This document shows positions 58,213 through 64,000 of a stretch of 64,000 nt of DNA, piece after piece. A program made the translations under genes and the position numbers. The stretch is taken from the NCBI GenBank assembly GCA_001972305.1, contig BDDD01002917.1, positions 62,001 through 126,000 on the forward strand, given 5' to 3'. The first letter of the stretch is position 1. Every line of letters starts with the position of its first letter. The notes beneath the pieces are model-generated. The model did no database searches. It was not told the DNA's origin and saw only the letters and a program-made list of their open reading frames with translations. The DNA is from Cephalotus follicularis (Eukaryota; Streptophyta; Magnoliopsida; Oxalidales; Cephalotaceae).

Positions 58213-59062
58213 ATAACACTCCCTAGGTGTCTACAGGTTGCTACAAACACAAGATTTATTTGACAGGAAAACAAGAAGGCAGAAATTAAGACAAATCCTT
58301 CTCTAGCAACCTATACATGCTAAAACAATTTCTGGATAAATTAACAGCATAACCATCACAATTAAGCAACAACTAACCTGCAATGGCGACACCAACTGAA
58401 GAAGAACACAGCTGTTCGACAGAATCAAAGGAGAGGGATATACGTTCAAAGTTTTGACAGTGCCATACAAATAACAATAACACAATTTCTGAATTGAACC
58501 TTTGATGAAACTAACCTTATTAATGGAGTAAGAAAACACAGAAATCACAGCCCTAAGACACAACAGGTTCAAGAGCAACAAAACACAAGAAGAGATAGCC
58601 AACTCAATGGCATTGTCTCACATAAATAGCAAAAGGCAACCAAAACGGGAAAGAATAGCAAAAAGGAAAACCGATCTGCTGGATAAGGAATATAGGCAGA
58701 TTTCCAGGAAGAGAAGAAGGAAAGAGGGAGAAGGTTATGGAAGGGAAAATAATGAGAGGAGAGAGTGGCGGGAGAGATAAGGGAGAAAGAGAGAAAGGGA
58801 TTAAAAGATTTTTAGAAATAAAAGAAATAGTAATTTTTTTAAATAATTGTTTTAAAAAGTTTATAATTATGCATTTTATAAAATTGGTTTGTAATAATAA
58901 TATGACTAAACTTTACCAACCAAAAATATTAATACTAACAAGCCCAAAACCAAGGCTGGTATCAGTCAGCCCAAAACATAAACGCAACATAGAACAGACA
59001 ATTACTTAAACGAAACAAATAAAAGCCGTAAGAAAATACGTACAGGCAAGCAGGGTATTACA
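58213..59062 (-). repeat. 3' LTR of J, first piece (LTR start)
   Basis: Minus-strand LTR start TGTAATACCCTGCTTGCC at 59062. Collinear with 63820-64000 where they overlap. With the other two pieces (36411-36572, 45532-47360) the LTR totals about 2.84 kb. Confidence 0.92.
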
Positions 59063-59077
59063 TCCACCCCCCCTAAA
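59063..59077 (-). other. Polypurine tract of J
   Basis: Minus strand TTTTTAGGGGGGGTGGA immediately before the 3' LTR. Confidence 0.9.
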
Positions 59078-59115
59078 AAGAAGATTTCGTCCCGAAATCT
59101 TAACATACACATACC

Positions 59116-61977
59116 TTAAACGAACAAACGAGGGTATAGTTCCCGAATATGCTCCTCCATCTCCCAAGTAGCCTCACGTTCGGGATGGTTCCTCCACAAC
59201 ACCTTCACAAAAGGAAATGTCTTGCTACGCGTAACCCGTTCCTGTCGATCCAGAATAGCCTCTGCCTCCTCATCATAAGATAGATCCTCCCGAATGCTAT
59301 CCAGAGGATAGTGGACCACGTGTAGGGGATGATACTGAAAACCCCTTAACAAGGACACATGGAACACATTATGAATATGTGCTAACTGTGGAGGCAAAGC
59401 TAACCGATACGCAACTGCGTCAACCCTCTCCAGAACTTCAAACGGTCCTATAAACCGAGGACTCAACTTTCCCTTCAGTCCAAACCGTCGGACGCCTTTC
59501 CAAGGTGAAACTTTTAAGAACACATGTTCACCTACTTTGAACTCTAAGTCCTTCCGGTGTCTGTCAGCATAGCTTTTCTATCGAGATTGAGCTGCCTTCA
59601 ACCTCTCCCTTGCTATAGCCACTTTCTCAGTAGTAATTCGTACTAGCTCTGGCCCCTCGATATCTCTTTCTCCGACTTCATCCCAGCATGTCGGAGCCCG
59701 ACATTTCCTCCCATAAAGAGCTTCAAACGGAGCCATACGAATACTAGCACGCCAACTGTTATTGTAGGCAAACTCCACTAGGCTCATATATGCGTCCCAG
59801 CTCCCAGTCCACTCCAAAACACAAGACCTCAACATATCTTCTAAGATCTGAATGGTCCTCTCTATCTGCCCATCTGTCTGTGGATGGAAAGCTGTACTGA
59901 AATTTAGTCTCGTACCCCAAGCTTTCTGAAACCGCATCCAAAACCATGAAGTGAAACGGGGATCCCTATCCGAAACAATAGATACGGGAGTCCCATGCAG
60001 TCTCACGATCTCCTGCTGGAAAACCTCCGCCAAGCGGTCCACAGAAAAGTCCTCTCGGATTGCCAAGAAGTGAGCTGATTTGATCAACCGATCCACCACA
60101 ACCCAAATAGCATCGTTTCTCCTGTAAGTTCTCGGCAAGCCTGTAACAAAATCCATCGCAATACTCTCCCATTTCCATACTGGAACTTCCAAGGGCTGTA
60201 ACAAACCACTGGCACACTGGTGTTCGATCTTGACCTGCTGGCAGACCAAACACTTCCCGACAAACTCTGCTACATCCCTCTTCATTCCGTTCCACCACAA
60301 AATTTCCTTTAAGTCTATGTACATTTTTGTAGAACCCGGATGTATAGAGAATGGAGAGCTATGCGCTTCAGACAAGACAACATCTCTGATAGAAGTATCT
60401 GCCGGAACACACAACCGACTACCCAACCAGATCACTCCATGCTCATCCACACGAAACTCTGACTGTTTACCCTTTTCAACATTCTGAACCAAGGCCCAAA
60501 GCTCGCCGTCATCACTCTGAGCTGCCTTAATTCGAGATATAAGGTTAGGTTCCATACTCATGCAAGCCATATACCCATCTGAACCCCGAATAAACAGACT
60601 CAAGTCCAATCGCTCCATATCTGCTGTCAAATGTGACTGAGTAACTAAAGCCGCTACACTCCCGGAACTCTTCCTACTCAGAGCATCAGCTACCACGTTT
60701 GCTTTACCAGGGTGGTACTGAATATTCAGATCGTAATCCTTCAAAAACTCTAACCAACGCCTCTGCCGCATATTCAACTCCTTTTGCGTGAAGATGTACT
60801 TGAGACTCTTATGATCGGTAAAGACGTCACAAGTTTCTCCATACAAGTAGTGCCTCCAAATCTTCAATGCAAACACAACTGCCGCCAACTCGAGATCATG
60901 TGTAGGGTAATTCAACTCGTAAGGCTTCAACTGTCTCAAAGCATATGCTATCACATGACCATGCTGCATCAGAACACAACCCAAACCCTTTTTAGAAGCA
61001 TCACTATAAATCTGGTATCCTTCCGACCCATATGGTAAACGAAGAATCGGTGCAGACACAAGTCAGTTCTTCAGTTTCTCGAAGCTTACCTCCCGTTCAT
61101 CATTCCACACAAACTTTTCTCCCTTCCTCATAAGCTGAGTCAGTGGCAAGGCTATGGAGGAGAAGCCTTCCACGAACCGCCTATAGTAGCCAGCCAAACC
61201 CAAAAAGCTCCGAACCTCCGAGACTGTAGTAGGTCTCGGCCATTTAGTAATAGCTTCAACCTTAGCAGGATCCACAGTAATCCCTTCCGCTGTAACCACA
61301 TTGCCTAAAAACGCCACCTGTTCCAACCAGAACTCACATTTTGAGAACTTTGCATATAGCTGATTCTTCCTCAGAATACCAAGCACTATACGAAGTTGAT
61401 CTTCATGTTCTTCCTTCGATTTCGAATACACAAGGATATCATCGATGAATACAATCACAAACCGATCCAGAAACTCATGAAAAACCCGATTCATTAGGTC
61501 CATGAAAACTGCCGGTGCATTCGTAAGCCCAAACGGCATCACCAGAAATTCATAATGCCCATACCGTGTGAGGAAAGCGGTCTTAGACACATCTTCGTCT
61601 TTTATCCGCAACTGATGATATCCAGATCTCAAATTGATCTTAGAAAAATACCGCGCACCTTGGAGTTGATCAAATAGGTCATCAATCCTAGGCAAAGGGT
61701 ATTTATTACGAATAGTGATCAGATTTAGTTCTCTGTAGTCAATACACAGTCTCATAGATCCGTCCTACTTCTTCACAAACAAAACCGGAGCTCCCCACGG
61801 CGAAACACTCGGTCGGATAAAACCCCGATCTAACAACTCTTGCAACTGCTCCTTCAGCTCTTGCAGCTCAAGCTGTGCCATCCTATAAGGTGCTTTAGAT
61901 ATAGGTGCCGCCCCAGGAATGAGCTCAATGGTAAACTCCACTTCCCGTTGCGGTGGAAAACCCGGTAACTCCTCCAC
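59116..61977 (-). pseudogene. pol: Element J pol: RT-RNase H-integrase-chromodomain, three nonsense codons
   Basis: Least damaged pol in the window. It starts inside the PR-RT linker ([18 protein letters not shown], 61977) and reads RT with [20 protein letters not shown] and catalytic [13 protein letters not shown] (about 61430), RH ([15 protein letters not shown], about 61000; [11 protein letters not shown]), INT zinc region (about 60290-60230), MDFVTGLP (about 60150), IVSDRDPRF (about 59975) and [11 protein letters not shown] (about 59870), GPFEVLERVDAVAY and a chromodomain-like tail (WEMEEHIRELYPRLFV). Stops at about 61757, 61060 and 59579; contexts suggest CGA-to-TGA at 61060 and CAG-to-TAG at 59579. 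No frameshift was seen. PR, gag and start codon are missing. Confidence 0.94.
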
Positions 61978-64000
61978 ATAAACTGAAACTTATTCATAAT
62001 CCAAAAGTCATAAACTGAATTTAACACATTGTTTATTACGCGGGTCCACTATGACCACATAAACATAAAGGGATCAGCTCCTAGATAATCCTCAGACATA
62101 AGGGAGTCACTCTCATCACACATTGCCCCGTCGCTCTGGAAAACCTGCAGCATGGAAACAAAAATGCGGCTGAGCAAACCTCAGTATGAATATAGAATGT
62201 AAAACAGTAAACGATATTTTAAAGAAAGAAGATTTCAAAAGTACCTTAAAACTGAAATCTTAAGCAATAAAACAGTTTAAACGTACTTTGTAAATGCCCA
62301 TGGCAAAACATGTAAACCAAGTTCATAACCTTGAAACCATAAAGCATACCTTTCCAAAACATAGGTTCCATAACTAAGCACCAAAACCCATAACATATCA
62401 GAAACACACAATAGCAAGGGATTCGCGACATCCACATTGCCAAATAGAATTACAGTGTATGACACTACACATATAATTCCCATATCATAACATATCCCAA
62501 ACATATAACTAGGATCGATCCATACGCCTCTATCACAAATCCTATCCAAGGATATCCCAGAGAGACGCCGTAAACTAATCAAACAGTTACGAAAAGTGTC
62601 ATGCCCCCGTGCCAGGCCCACAGCATGCCTATGGTACCCCCATAGGTGGTTACAAAAGCTCAGTATTTCACCATTTCAAAAACTTGATTTCATCAAATCA
62701 ATTTAAAATACATAGAAAGGTTTCCCAAACATAATCATAAATCGTTCTCAAACGATATAGTTTCACATAACGTATACTTTCATAATCAAAAGGCAACTCT
62801 TTTATTTTCACAATAAAGAGACATATCACAGCTGAATTCATAAAGTCAGAAATATTCGTTTTCGCAAAATATCAAACTGACTTCATTTGATGCATGCAAA
62901 ATATACTTAGTTCATAAAGCCAAATAAAACATATCATAAAACTAAATTGATTTCAAATAATTCAGATGTCCAAAACTGATTTTATTTCGCTAAAATCGAA
63001 GATAGTAGCAAAGAGCAGAATATCCGTACATCTCATTAAAACAAAACAGATTCAATTCAGATAAAACCGAATGATAAATAAACAAAGAATCCGTATTTTA
63101 TTCTCAAAACAGAACTGAATTTGTACTCTAATAAAATCAGTAAGAGTGTATCAAGGAACGAAGATCCGTACCTTATGCGATCACAGACTAACTTACGAAT
63201 ATCCAGTAAACTTAATTTGCCTCACGTAGCACAATAATCTATACAACATAACAATGTTCAAATAAGGGTCTAAAATTCATTTTGGGCATAAAACAGGATC
63301 ATAATGATGTTTAAAAACATACCCGGATTCATCGAAAGAGTAAACGGATGAAAACAGAAAGTTACAGGACAAACTAGCCAACTGTTTCATGGATCCAGTC
63401 GACTGTTCATGGGGTGGCAGTCGACTTACACAACCAGGACTGCAGGCAGTTGACTGAATCAGGGGTCCAGCCGACTACACAACACAAAACAGTCGACTGT
63501 TGTACAAAACAGCCGACTACTCAAACTAAACAACTGACTGTTCATATGGGCAGTCGACTGTTCTGGGTGACAGAACAACTGTTTAGTGCAGTTTTGTGCA
63601 ATCTAGTTGCGAAAACTCGGATTTTTCAACACCAGAAGATTACCAACATCAAAAAACAACTTTGTATGGCATGTAAAACGATGTTATAATACTGAATTCG
63701 ACAGAGACCTATGGACAGAAAATTATTGAAGAGTGACAAGAACTTAGACCATAATATACCAATGCATAACCTAATTATGTCCACTTATCACGATTACATG
63801 CATCAAAACCAGATTATATAACACTCCCTAGGTGTCTACAGGTTGCTACAAACATAGGATTTATTTGACAGGAAAACAAGAAGGCAGAAATTAAGACAAA
63901 TGCTTCTCTAGCAACCTATACATGCTAAAACAATTTCTGGATAAATTAACAGCATAACCATCACAATTAAGCAACAACTAACCTGCAATGGCGACACCAA
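61978..64000 (-). repeat. 5' LTR of J (partial; continues past window; terminal ~134 bp deleted)
   Basis: 61978-63825 matches 36546-36572 plus 45532-47360 without the F insertion; 63826-64000 matches 58218-58390. The inner LTR end (equivalent of 36411-36545), PBS, gag and PR are missing, so the LTR runs directly into RT at 61977. Confidence 0.93.
63375..63565. repeat. CAGTCGACTG/CAGCCGACTG motif cluster in J 5' LTR
   Basis: Nine copies, collinear with 46902-47110 but with one unit (about 20 bp) deleted near 63420. Confidence 0.9.

Larger units (their letters stand above)
36411..64000 (-). mobile_element. Element J: minus-strand Tekay-like retrotransposon inserted into C
   Basis: The 3' LTR is at the left in three pieces (36411-36572, 45527-47360, 58213-59062), PPT 59063-59077, pol 59116-61977, and the 5' LTR from 61978 past the window end. 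F and I interrupt the 3' LTR. The unbroken 5' LTR copy gives the empty-site sequence for both and confirms their TSDs. PBS, gag and PR are deleted between pol and the 5' LTR. Confidence 0.9.

Noticed and set aside
13311-63565. CAGTCGACTG arrays as CRISPR
   Set aside because: Repeats are 10 bp, diverged and irregularly spaced inside plant LTRs, with no cas genes.

Overview
The window looks like a piece of a large, TE-rich flowering-plant genome (probably a dicot; I cannot name the species). I find no host gene, tRNA, rRNA or CRISPR array. Almost every base belongs to Ty3/gypsy LTR retrotransposons that have inserted into one another, plus one end of a CACTA-type DNA transposon. Evidence: TG...CA LTRs, 5-bp target-site duplications (TSDs), plant-type primer-binding sites (tRNA-iMet TGGTATCAGAGC; tRNA-Asp TGGCGCCGTTGCCGGGGA), polypurine tracts, and gag / protease (PR) / reverse transcriptase (RT) / RNase H (RH) / integrase (INT) domains. 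The coding regions are mostly decayed by stop codons, frameshifts and deletions.

Layout. (1) Element A (1-15655, +, Tekay/Del-type chromovirus by inference) enters from the left inside its 5' LTR. It carries a solo LTR (1280-2710, TSD TTGGA) in gag and element B (5276-11298, +, Athila-like, TSD ATGCT) in pol. (2) A sits in the pol of element E (15656-19091, minus strand, Tekay-like), whose LTR is interrupted at 19092 by a CACTA transposon end. (3) The CACTA sequence is interrupted near 19830 by element C (+, Tat/Retand-like, with a second RNase H and an antisense spliced ORF). C gag is split by element D (21981-29923, Athila-like, TSD GGAGT). The antisense ORF of C is split at 36411 by element J. 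(4) J (minus, Tekay-like) runs from 36411 past the right edge. Its 3' LTR is split twice: by F (36573-45526, +, TSD ATCCA) and by I (47361-58212, +, TSD ATAAC). I in turn contains H (50976-57229, +, Tat-like, related to C). The deepest chain is E > CACTA > C > J > I > H, six levels.

No element is intact in the window. B and D lack most of pol or INT yet have matching TSDs, so they look like non-autonomous or deleted copies. E and J have lost PBS and gag. F lost the INT core. H lost PR and the RT core by an in-frame deletion. J pol and I gag-PR-RT are the least damaged coding regions.

The most unusual signal is not coding. Several unrelated LTRs (A, F, J) carry irregular arrays of a 10-bp near-palindrome, CAGTCGACTG/CAGCCGACTG, at similar offsets from the LTR start. 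D and the solo LTR carry arrays of another TCGA-centred motif (consensus about GTCGATGTCTTT). Two assembly problems should be kept in mind: a lone N at 50975 joining two element families, and a run of 73 N at 54727-54799.
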